Positions 45,646-53,332 of a stretch of 64,000 nt of DNA are shown one piece after another. The position numbers and the translations under genes are program-made. The DNA lies in NCBI RefSeq assembly GCF_001904615.1, contig NZ_MRBY01000004.1, forward strand, positions 50,665-114,664. Direction: 5' to 3'. The notes beneath the pieces were generated by a model. It was given only the letters and a program-made list of their open reading frames with translations. It was not told where the DNA came from and made no database searches. This stretch comes from [Limnothrix rosea] IAM M-220 (lineage in GTDB: Bacteria > Cyanobacteriota > Cyanobacteriia > Cyanobacteriales > MRBY01). Position 1 is the first letter of the stretch, and every line of letters begins with the position of its first letter.

Positions 45646-46485
45646 ATGACGGGAAAAAAAATTACGATTATTGGGTGCGGTTATGTCGGTCGGGCGATCG
45701 CCAAACGGTGGCAGGCAGCGGGATACGAGCTAACAGTCACGACTACAAGTCCCGAAAAAGTTTCCCAGCTCGCGGATTTGGTTCAGCGCGTCAAAATTAT
45801 TGAAGGTTCTAATCAAGATAGTCTGCGTGAGCTTTGTGAAGGTCAAGACGTTATTTTGCTTAGCGTCGGCTCAAAGGGCGGACGTACCGAAGAAAATTAT
45901 CGGAAAGCTTATCTCCAAACCGCTCAAAATCTTCGTAACGCTCTCCGCACCAATAGCACCGTTAAACAGGTGATTTACACCAGCAGCTATTCCGTTGTGG
46001 GTAACCATAATGGCGCATGGGTAAATGAAGAAACGCCCGACAAACCCATGAATGTTTTTTCTGAAATTCTCAAGGAAACCGAAGAAACACTTATGACTAT
46101 TCAGACCGGCGATCGCCAAGTCTGTATTTTGCGATTGGGCGGCATCTATGGCGAAGGGCGTGAAATTCTCAAAATTTTCCGGCGATCGATGGGCACAACC
46201 AAAGCCGGCAAAGGCGACGAATACGGCAATTGGATTCACCTAGAAGATATTGTGCGGGGTATTAAATTTGCGGAAGAAGAAGGACTTTCAGGTCTCTTTA
46301 ACCTCGTCTCTGACGAACCAATGCAACGGCGGGAGATGCTAGATCGCCTAGCAAAAAAATATAATTTAGATCCAGTCATTTGGGACGAATCAAAGCCATC
46401 GGATCGTGTATTCAATGTGCGCGTTTCCAATAAAAAACTCAGAGATCAAGGCTTTTTGCTCGCCTACCCAACCATTCAGCTCTAG
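45646..46485 (+). CDS. NAD-dependent epimerase-like protein (YeeZ-type SDR)
   Basis: This 279-aa protein (ATG at 45646, alternative GTG starts at 45637 and 45640) is an extended SDR related to nucleotide-sugar epimerases. It has the nucleotide loop ITIIGCGYVGRAIAKRW, VIYTSSYSVVG and the GGIYGEGREILKIF segment. A YxxxK motif is not obvious (FSEILKETE stands in place), so activity is uncertain. It is followed 8 nt later by the EI24 gene on the same strand. The substrate is unknown. Confidence 0.85.
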   Translation: MTGKKITIIGCGYVGRAIAKRWQAAGYELTVTTTSPEKVSQLADLVQRVKIIEGSNQDSLRELCEGQDVILLSVGSKGGRTEENYRKAYLQTAQNLRNALRTNSTVKQVIYTSSYSVVGNHNGAWVNEETPDKPMNVFSEILKETEETLMTIQTGDRQVCILRLGGIYGEGREILKIFRRSMGTTKAGKGDEYGNWIHLEDIVRGIKFAEEEGLSGLFNLVSDEPMQRREMLDRLAKKYNLDPVIWDESKPSDRVFNVRVSNKKLRDQGFLLAYPTIQL

Positions 46486-46493
46486 GGAAAATA

Positions 46494-47324
46494 ATGCCAT
46501 TCGCCGCTTTTAAAGGTGCTAGCTATCCATTCCGCGCCGTCAGAATGTTTTCGCGCCATCCCCATCTTTTGCAGTATCTCGCTATTCCGATGGCAGTTAA
46601 TATTGTTGTCGGTGTTTTGATCTATGCCTTTTCGCTACGGTGGGCATGGCGAACAGCAGGAGCTGGCTATAACTGGATTGATAATTTTTTTAACGGTTTA
46701 ATCAGCCGCTTACCCCAATGGTTGCAATGGCTAGACTATGGCGCTCACGCTGTGGCAGTTGTGCTCGGCGCAATTTTTATCGCGGTAATTTTCATTTTGA
46801 TCGGCGTGATTTTGGTGCAATTTGGAACATTACTCGGTGCACCTTGGTACGGTCAACTTTCAGAACAGATCGAAAAACTACAAACCAGTCGCGTTGAAAT
46901 TGTTGAAATTGGTATCGTTCGTGATTTGAGCCGCGCCATTCTCTTTGAACTAAAAAAATTAGCATTAACAATTGCTGTCACACCGTTTTTATTTGCGATT
47001 AATTTTATTCCGGTGGCGGGTAGCATCATCTCCTCCATTGGCGGCACAACCCTTACACTCACACTGATCTGCCTTGATTTTTTCGATGCGCCTCTAGAAC
47101 GCCGTCGTCTTCCTTTCCGCCGCAAACTGGGGATTGTTTATCGTGCTTTTCCGGCGAGTGCTGGTTTTGGATTTGTCTGTTTAGCGCTCGTTAGTGTGCC
47201 GCTGATTAATCTGATCACGATTCCAATTTGTGTGGCTTCAGGAACGCTCTTTGTCTGCGATCGCCTTTTATCTAAACTGCCACCAGTGGCTTTACCAGAC
47301 GAAATTCCGCAGGAAACGATGTAA
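46494..47324 (+). CDS. EI24 domain-containing membrane protein
   Basis: This 276-aa polytopic membrane protein has the EI24/CysZ-like fold, with about four to six helices. Recognisable segments are FKGASYPFRAVRMFSRHP at the start and LGAPWYGQLSEQIE in the middle, then FAINFIPVAGSIISSIGGTT. CysZ in enterobacteria takes up sulfate; many EI24 proteins have no assigned role. The gene follows the epimerase by 8 nt. Its 3' end overlaps the convergent gene at 47292 by 33 nt. Confidence 0.88.
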   Translation: MPFAAFKGASYPFRAVRMFSRHPHLLQYLAIPMAVNIVVGVLIYAFSLRWAWRTAGAGYNWIDNFFNGLISRLPQWLQWLDYGAHAVAVVLGAIFIAVIFILIGVILVQFGTLLGAPWYGQLSEQIEKLQTSRVEIVEIGIVRDLSRAILFELKKLALTIAVTPFLFAINFIPVAGSIISSIGGTTLTLTLICLDFFDAPLERRRLPFRRKLGIVYRAFPASAGFGFVCLALVSVPLINLITIPICVASGTLFVCDRLLSKLPPVALPDEIPQETM

Positions 47325-47612
47325 GACCGTTCGACCCGAAATATTGTCGCCATACTCCCCAGAATCATCATAGAGAGCTGTCCAAAACTCTAAAATTTCC
47401 GTATCAAAAGCTTCCCGCACTTGATGACGCTCAATAATCACATCGGAGGTGCGATGGAGAGAAATAATAGCCGCCTCCGTCACTAGGCAATGGGGACGAA
47501 TCCAATAGCTTTGCTGCTTCTCGATAAACTGAATCACAGAACCATAGAGCCTATCCTGCGGTGATTCGAGACAGATAATTTGTTGGGGTGAAAAGTTTGA
47601 ATGCTGGGACAC
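47292..47612 (-). CDS. Conserved cyanobacterial protein of unknown function
   Basis: This 106-aa soluble protein has no motif I recognise, but its composition (IICLESPQDRLYGSVIQFIE, QSYWIRPHCLV) looks like a real cytosolic protein. Its start MSQHSNFSPQQI is supported by position only. It overlaps the convergent EI24 gene by 33 nt, and the reading frame uses typical codons for this genome. Confidence 0.6.
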   Translation of the reverse strand: MSQHSNFSPQQIICLESPQDRLYGSVIQFIEKQQSYWIRPHCLVTEAAIISLHRTSDVIIERHQVREAFDTEILEFWTALYDDSGEYGDNISGRTVLHRFLRNFVW

Positions 47613-47861
47613 GGTCTAAATTACAAAGCTTTTCAAGGGTTTTGCAAGTACACGCTAGTTGATGTTGTGACTCGGTATTTTTGGTGAAATATTAAAAAAT
47701 AATAGCAAGCTCACGGCATGGACGAAAAGTAACGAGCCCAACAGATCTTGATTCTTTAGGGCTTCTAGGGGCAATCGCCACAAGTTTCTGCACCCTCACA
47801 GCTACACCGTATATCGGCTTAAAAATTCAGCGTAGATCTAGATCTCATACAGCTTTTTTCT

Positions 47862-48686
47862 CTAACCTTTCACACCACTACCGCTGTCCGTTGGAATAAT
47901 GTAGCGTTGCAAAAATCCAAATAAAATCATTACAGGCAGGAGCGAAATAATTGAACCCGCCGCAATCAAACGCCAATCGAGGGAAAATTGACCCGCTAAA
48001 GTCGCGACACCGAGGGGCAAAGTATAAAATTCTGGGCGGTCAATCACAATCAACGGCCACAAAAAATCGCTCCAGGAACCGATAAAGACAAAAATTGCGA
48101 GGGTGATGAGGGCAGGGCGCACGGCGGGAATCATGATGTGCCACCAAATGCCCAGTTCGGAACAACCGTCAATTCGTCCAGCTTCTTCCAGCTCTTTTGG
48201 TACGCCTTGAAAGGCTTGGCGCAACAAGAAAATCCCAAAGGCAGAGGCAAGACTCGGAAAAATAATGCCGAGATATGTATTGCGTAAGCCTAGCTGCACT
48301 GTCAGTACATAGAGGGGAATCATGACGATCTGAAAGGGAATCATGATCGTTGAAACGACGGTCGCAAAAATTATGTCTCGCCCTTGAAAGTCTAGGCATG
48401 CTAGGGGATAGGCCGCAAGGGCACAAAACAAAAGATTAAAGGCAACGGTCAAGACAGCGATAAACGTGCTATTGAATAAATATTTGCCGAAGGGATGATT
48501 TTGCCAGACGGTGACAAAGTTTTCTAGGGTTGGGCTGGCTGGGATTAGCTGGGGTGGAAAGCTAAAAATATTTTCGGTGGGAGATTTTAGGGCGGTACTG
48601 AATAGCCACAGCAACGGAAACAGCATCACAAGGGCGATCGCCGCTAAAAGTAGATAGGTTCCAATTAGTTTGAAAGTCTTTGACAT
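47862..48686 (-). CDS. Carbohydrate ABC transporter permease (MalG family)
   Basis: This 274-aa permease has six hydrophobic helices and the cytosolic EAA loop, ELEEAGRIDGCSELGIWWHI, that contacts the ATPase. The family is the sugar-type MalG/UgpE branch. No partner permease, binding protein or ATPase lies within the window, so it is an orphan gene; partners would be elsewhere. In cyanobacteria such permeases include those for glucosylglycerol or other osmolytes (Ggt), which I cannot confirm. Confidence 0.92.
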   Translation of the reverse strand: MSKTFKLIGTYLLLAAIALVMLFPLLWLFSTALKSPTENIFSFPPQLIPASPTLENFVTVWQNHPFGKYLFNSTFIAVLTVAFNLLFCALAAYPLACLDFQGRDIIFATVVSTIMIPFQIVMIPLYVLTVQLGLRNTYLGIIFPSLASAFGIFLLRQAFQGVPKELEEAGRIDGCSELGIWWHIMIPAVRPALITLAIFVFIGSWSDFLWPLIVIDRPEFYTLPLGVATLAGQFSLDWRLIAAGSIISLLPVMILFGFLQRYIIPTDSGSGVKG

Positions 48687-48796
48687 TATTACCGTCTGCC
48701 CACAACGATTTTTGGCTCCCTTGATTCTGTCACATCGAACGGCGATCGCCTCTATTTTTATCCACTAAACTGAACATATTGAGTCAGCCCAAAACG

Positions 48797-49363
48797 ATGT
48801 TTGCAGACAAAGTTCATTGGACAATAAACGATCTCAAAAATTTGCCCGACGATGATGGTTGGACTCGCTATGAAATCATTAATGGAGGATTATTTGTCAG
48901 CCGTCTTCCCCATGCTTTTCATCAGATGGCTGCGGGAGAACTCTTGTGCTGTCTAGCAAAATGGACACAAGAGAAAAAGTCTGATAGCACAGTTGTTCTC
49001 TCTCCCGGACTACTTTTGTCTCCTGCAGATAGCGTCATCCCTGATTTAGTTTGGATTAAAAACGAGCGGCTTGAAGCTGGACTCAATGGGGATGGTCATC
49101 TCACAGTTGCGCCCGAACTAATTGCAGAGGTTCTGTCGGCAGGCGGGGTAAATGAACAGCGGGATCGAGACAGCAAACTTAAGCTCTATTCACGATATGG
49201 TGTGCGGGAATATTGGATTGTGGATTGGCGACAAAAAAGTCTCGAAATTTATCGTCGTGACCAAGCCCAACTAAAACTAGTGGCGACATTGTTGGATTCT
49301 GATCCGATTACTTCGCCACTGTTGCCAGAGTTTGCAGTGCCACTTGATCAAATTTTCAAATAG
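48797..49363 (+). CDS. Uma2 family protein (DUF820, PD-(D/E)XK type)
   Basis: This 188-aa protein (ATG at 48797; an upstream TTG at 48779 is possible) is one of two Uma2 family members here. The family has a restriction-endonuclease-like fold with the motifs IPDLVWIKNE and LTVAPELIAEVLSAGG followed by RDSKLKLYSRYGVREYWIV. Uma2 genes are very numerous in cyanobacteria. Nuclease action is predicted, but no biological role is known. It is convergent with thiL. Confidence 0.88.
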   Translation: MFADKVHWTINDLKNLPDDDGWTRYEIINGGLFVSRLPHAFHQMAAGELLCCLAKWTQEKKSDSTVVLSPGLLLSPADSVIPDLVWIKNERLEAGLNGDGHLTVAPELIAEVLSAGGVNEQRDRDSKLKLYSRYGVREYWIVDWRQKSLEIYRRDQAQLKLVATLLDSDPITSPLLPEFAVPLDQIFK

Positions 49364-49373
49364 TTTTTTGAGC

Positions 49374-50366
49374 TTAAAAATGTTGAAAGGCTTGTTGCCG
49401 TGAAAGGGTTGGCGATCGCCCATCTTTTCGCACTAATTCCACGGTTTTATCGGCGGTAATTTCACCAATGATTTTGCAACCATCACCAAACTTTTTAACT
49501 AAATCTTCGGCTGGCGATCGCCCTAAACACAAAACCAATTCAAAATCTTCTCCGCCGTATAATGACCATTCCAAAGCTTTTTCGGGATTCTGGTAGCGAA
49601 TGAGAGCCTTTGACATTGGGATTTGATTTTCATAAATAACTGCACCAACTTTACTCATTTCACAGAGTTGTAACACCGCATCGGCTAGCCCATCGCTACT
49701 GTCCATTCCCGCAAAATTCCGTTCTGTTTCAATGCCATTGAGATAAGTTGAAACGTCTAAACGGGGTATCGGTTTTTGGTGAGCTTGAATCAGAAATTGG
49801 CGATCGCCCTCCGTCAAATTCAGCCCTGTTTCCGGTTGTAATAACAGCTCTAAACCTGCCCGTGAATCACCATGAAAACCTGTCACGACAATGACATCGC
49901 CTACTTGCGCAGCATTTCGTCGGATTACATTTTTAGCTAAGACTTCTCCAAAAGCGGTGATAGCAATGGTTTTTGTCGGCGATCGCGTCACATCTCCCCC
50001 AACTAAAAGTGTGTCATAGGCTTTCAAGCAATCTCCAATTCCTGCGTATAAATCTTGCAACCATGCCAATTCTGTTTCAGGTGGTAAAGATAGCCCAACC
50101 GTAATGCCCACAGGCTTTGCGCCCATTGCCGCTAAGTCCGATAAATTGGCCGCCACCGCCCGCCAGCCCGCCATTTTCGCCGGAGTTGTGCGATCGCTGA
50201 AATGAATTGTGTCTACTAAAACATCTGTTGTCACGACTAGATTTTTATTGTTTTGCCATGAAATGATCGCACCATCATCACCAATAATTTCTGCCGGACA
50301 AAAACGCTGCACAATTTTCAGAATTTCGGGCTCGTGCAAATCACGCAAAGATTTTATGGATTTCAT
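49374..50366 (-). CDS. thiL: Thiamine-monophosphate kinase
   Basis: This 330-aa enzyme phosphorylates thiamine monophosphate to thiamine pyrophosphate. The N-terminal motif IGDDGAIISWQ and the downstream LVVTTDVLVDTIHF match ThiL, along with GWRAVAANLSDLAAMGA and GMDSSDGLADAVLQL. Length is normal. It lies convergent with the Uma2 gene (10 nt). Confidence 0.96.
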   Translation of the reverse strand: MKSIKSLRDLHEPEILKIVQRFCPAEIIGDDGAIISWQNNKNLVVTTDVLVDTIHFSDRTTPAKMAGWRAVAANLSDLAAMGAKPVGITVGLSLPPETELAWLQDLYAGIGDCLKAYDTLLVGGDVTRSPTKTIAITAFGEVLAKNVIRRNAAQVGDVIVVTGFHGDSRAGLELLLQPETGLNLTEGDRQFLIQAHQKPIPRLDVSTYLNGIETERNFAGMDSSDGLADAVLQLCEMSKVGAVIYENQIPMSKALIRYQNPEKALEWSLYGGEDFELVLCLGRSPAEDLVKKFGDGCKIIGEITADKTVELVRKDGRSPTLSRQQAFQHF

Positions 50367-50446
50367 AAAAGCAAAAATGAGCTAGGTTGTGGCATTCGTA
50401 AATTTTAACGAGTAGAACCTTTACTCTAGTCTCTGCCCTTTCTAGA

Positions 50447-51088
50447 ATGAACGTAAGAGTAATGGACTATGAAATTATGGGTACAAAAAATAAAGCTGTC
50501 ACTGCCTATCTTCCGGCTGATATTGAAGCTCTACTGGCAGAGTATTGTTTAGAACACGGATTATCTCGCCAAGGCAAGAAAAGCGGTAAAGAAAAGCCTG
50601 CTCTCGGTACAGGTATCGTGGAGGTATTACGCCATTTTTTCGGGACTGCGATGAACGGTAATGGTTCGGGAGCCGTCATCGACAAGGAAGAAATTGAAAA
50701 AATTGTCTCGCAAACTTTGCCAAGTAATGTACCTACAGAAGCTTGGGTAAAAGCAGAAATCGAACAGGCGATCGCCGCCCTCAAATCTGAACTTGGTGGT
50801 GCTGAAACAACCGTTGAAAGTGCAAATGGCAAGGCGAAAGCAGAACCCAAAAAAACCAAAGCAACGAAAACCGAGAAAACTGAGTCGAAGCCGGCAAAAG
50901 CAAAGCTTTTACTAAATCAAGCTGATTTAGCCCGCCGTTTGAGTTCTAACGCCTCCACTTTAAGTCGCCATGAAAAGAAAGGGGAATCACATTTTGCGCA
51001 GTGGTCAAAGGCAAAAGATCCCGATGGCTTGGCTTGGCAATTTGATGGAATCCAAGAAAATAGCAAAGTTTTTACGCTGATTAAATAA
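50447..51088 (+). CDS. Hypothetical protein with basic linker, possible DNA binder
   Basis: This 213-aa protein has an N-terminal part (AVTAYLPADIEALLAEYCLE) that resembles ribbon-helix-helix-type regulators, a middle Lys/Ala-rich linker (about residues 125-150), and a C-terminal segment (LNQADLARRLSSNASTLSRH), which resembles a helix-turn-helix. It has no family I can name. Start codons at 50447, 50462 and 50477 are all possible; the first is used. DNA binding is an inference from composition and helix pattern. Confidence 0.75.
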   Translation: MNVRVMDYEIMGTKNKAVTAYLPADIEALLAEYCLEHGLSRQGKKSGKEKPALGTGIVEVLRHFFGTAMNGNGSGAVIDKEEIEKIVSQTLPSNVPTEAWVKAEIEQAIAALKSELGGAETTVESANGKAKAEPKKTKATKTEKTESKPAKAKLLLNQADLARRLSSNASTLSRHEKKGESHFAQWSKAKDPDGLAWQFDGIQENSKVFTLIK

Positions 51089-51180
51089 TTCAAGAATCGC
51101 GCTTTGTTATTTCTAGGTTTTTTATATTTAGTAGTTGTAATATTCGGGATTTGGCACGAGACTGGGCGATCGCCGCATGA

Positions 51181-52176
51181 TTACAACCGAATGTTTTTTA
51201 GGTGCTGACGCGGTTTATAGTCCCCGATTGCCTGTAACTTTTCATAGCATTCTTTTTCAGCAGCAGTAGGATTTTTTGGCACCGTAATTTCAATTTTGAC
51301 CAACTGATCGGTGCGATCGCCCTTCGGCTTGACCCAACCTTTGCCGCGCAATCGTAGAGATTGACCTGCCTTGATGCCTGCAGGTAATCGCATAGTGACG
51401 GAACCATCAGGAGTCGGCACATCAACAGACGTTCCCAAAACTGCTTCTGCTGGGGTAATCGGTAACGTACAAACGAGATTGTCGCCGTCAAATTCAAAAA
51501 AGTTGTGGGGGGTGAGTTGGACGATGAGATATAAGTCACCGGGTTGCCCGCCTGTCGGACTGGGAGCGCCCTTACCCTTGACGCGAATCTTTTTACCTGT
51601 GGTGACTCCGGGCGGAATTTTAACACTGATTTTTTCTGAGCCAAGGCTAAGGAGTTTTTCTACGCCTCGAAAAGCCTCGGCGAAAGTGAGCTGAATATTC
51701 GCTTCGCGGTTAGCTCCGGTAGTCGGTCTTGCGCCTGCTGCTCCGGTATTAAAGCCAAAATCGCTGTAGTAGCCGCTATTCGCAGAGCGGGAATAACCAC
51801 CCGGCGATCGCCCACCACCGCGACCTAATAAATCACTAATAAATTCTTCAAAGCTACCGAAATCACCGAAGTCGAAATTATTAAAATCGACATTCACCCC
51901 AGCGCCATAGGGGTTACCGCCGCCGCGACTACCAGCACTAGCTGCCTGCTGCCAATATTGCCCAAACTGGTCGTATTTCTGGCGCTTTTCCGTATCCGAT
52001 AGAACTTCGTAGGCCTCACTAATTTCTTTGAATTTTTCTTCTGCGACGGTATCGCCGGGGTTGCGGTCGGGGTGATATTTGAGAGCAAGTTTGCGAAACT
52101 TTTTCTTGATCTCGTCGGCAGAGGCACTTTTGCCCACTCCAAGAATGGAATAATAATCTTTGAAGTCTGCTGCCAT
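51181..52176 (-). CDS. DnaJ-family co-chaperone (CbpA-like, no zinc finger)
   Basis: This 331-aa protein is a class B J-protein. The J domain (residues about 5-70) has the HPD motif in [12 protein letters not shown], which stimulates DnaK ATPase. A Gly/Phe-rich region with [20 protein letters not shown] follows, then the C-terminal substrate-binding domains ([37 protein letters not shown]). There is no CXXCXGXG zinc finger. It acts with a DnaK partner elsewhere in the genome to handle unfolded proteins. Confidence 0.94.
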   Translation of the reverse strand: MAADFKDYYSILGVGKSASADEIKKKFRKLALKYHPDRNPGDTVAEEKFKEISEAYEVLSDTEKRQKYDQFGQYWQQAASAGSRGGGNPYGAGVNVDFNNFDFGDFGSFEEFISDLLGRGGGRSPGGYSRSANSGYYSDFGFNTGAAGARPTTGANREANIQLTFAEAFRGVEKLLSLGSEKISVKIPPGVTTGKKIRVKGKGAPSPTGGQPGDLYLIVQLTPHNFFEFDGDNLVCTLPITPAEAVLGTSVDVPTPDGSVTMRLPAGIKAGQSLRLRGKGWVKPKGDRTDQLVKIEITVPKNPTAAEKECYEKLQAIGDYKPRQHLKNIRL

Positions 52177-52340
52177 CGCAGTTTCACCTCCGGATGCAGG
52201 TTGGTATCGTCCCTTTCAGAATACCAAATCTGTCTATCTCTATCAGTACTAGATATCCGTATCTTTTTAGATTTGCCAACTGGACGGCGATCGCCACTTA
52301 ATTCATCTGAAACTAATCTAAATCCTTTGAAAGTCTGTGC

Positions 52341-52925
52341 TTACGGGAGAACTTGCTGTGTAGAAAAAGCTATTTCAATCTCTGCGTTAAGACTAATTTG
52401 TACGGCTTCTTCAAATCCAAAAACTAGCTCTGAAGCATAAATCAATTGACTAGATTCAGGCTGTGAAAACACCTCGATTTTATTGTCTACAAGATTAAGA
52501 ATCCAATAATTTTGGATATTGTGACGGGCATATAGTTCCTTCTTAATTTGGCGATCGCGACCCAATGTAGAGTCCGAAACTTCCACAATCAAAACAATAT
52601 TTTCGGCTTGGGGATGACCTTCCAAATAGTCCCTTGTCTCGCCCTGAATAACCATTACGTCAGGCTCAGGCTCGCTATCACTAAGGGTTATTGGTTCTTG
52701 GGAATCAACATAATATCCTTTTGGAATTGAGTTTTCTAAAAGAGTTCTAAGTAGTTTCGTTGCAACACGGTGGCGTGGATTTTTTGGCATCTTTTCAACT
52801 AGCCAACCGTTAATCAATTCAACTGGATCATCTTCTGTCAAAATTCCAGCTTGAATCATGGCATGGTATTGCGCCACACTAAGTCTGAGGATTGGTTCTG
52901 TCGGAACTGGAAACGTACTGACCAT
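52341..52925 (-). CDS. Uma2 family protein (DUF820)
   Basis: This 194-aa protein is the second Uma2 member, with EPDVMVIQGETRDYLEGHP, ENIVLIVEVSDSTLGRDRQI and KKELYARHNIQNYWILNLV. The restriction-endonuclease-like active site (D, E-V-S) is intact. It is only distantly similar to the copy at 48797. The function is unknown. Confidence 0.88.
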   Translation of the reverse strand: MVSTFPVPTEPILRLSVAQYHAMIQAGILTEDDPVELINGWLVEKMPKNPRHRVATKLLRTLLENSIPKGYYVDSQEPITLSDSEPEPDVMVIQGETRDYLEGHPQAENIVLIVEVSDSTLGRDRQIKKELYARHNIQNYWILNLVDNKIEVFSQPESSQLIYASELVFGFEEAVQISLNAEIEIAFSTQQVLP

Positions 52926-53332
52926 AAAACCAACGGCAATTATTTTTTCATTCTATCCTTCTTACGCTGGCAAAAAGTACAGCAAAGGCTCACCTCTTAT
53001 TTCTGCATAATGCTGCTTGTTTGTTTAAATTATGGGGGTAGAGAGACTTGAACTCTCACGACCTATAACAGTCAACGGATTTTAAGTCCGCAGCGTCTAC
53101 CATTCCGCCACACCCCCGTTTGGGCACTCTTACAATCTAATCACAGTTTTTTTGATCCAGCAAGTCACAAACTTTTGTTACGTGATCATAATCGTGAAAA
53201 GCGGCGAAAAACCCATAGAAATCGCCAAAATTCCAGTAGGTAAAGATTAATATATCCTTCGCTATAGAGTCTGAGTGTTGCGTTTCGTTAATAATATGAT
53301 CAGTCCTAATCCTGTAATTTTCCGGTGATCCC
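52926..53332. other. Gap between the Uma2 gene and gcvP, holding a tRNA
   Basis: Apart from the tRNA-Leu gene this stretch holds no gene I can support. The 215 nt between tRNA and gcvP is the presumed gcvP promoter and leader; no glycine-riboswitch-like structure was recognised by eye. Confidence 0.4.
53033..53117 (-). tRNA. tRNA-Leu (UAA), without intron
   Basis: Read on the minus strand, the gene starts GGGGGTGTGGCGGAATGG and ends with TACCCCC plus discriminator A. The anticodon loop reads ACTTAAAATCC, giving anticodon UAA (leucine). A long variable arm (TGACTGTTATAGGTCG) and T-arm GAGAGTTCAAGTCTCTC are present. The 7-bp acceptor stem has one G-T pair. There is no insertion at the anticodon, where many cyanobacteria carry a group I intron. 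Confidence 0.97.

Noticed and set aside
53118..53332. Glycine riboswitch upstream of gcvP
   Set aside because: No recognisable aptamer core could be traced by eye; a covariance-model search would decide.
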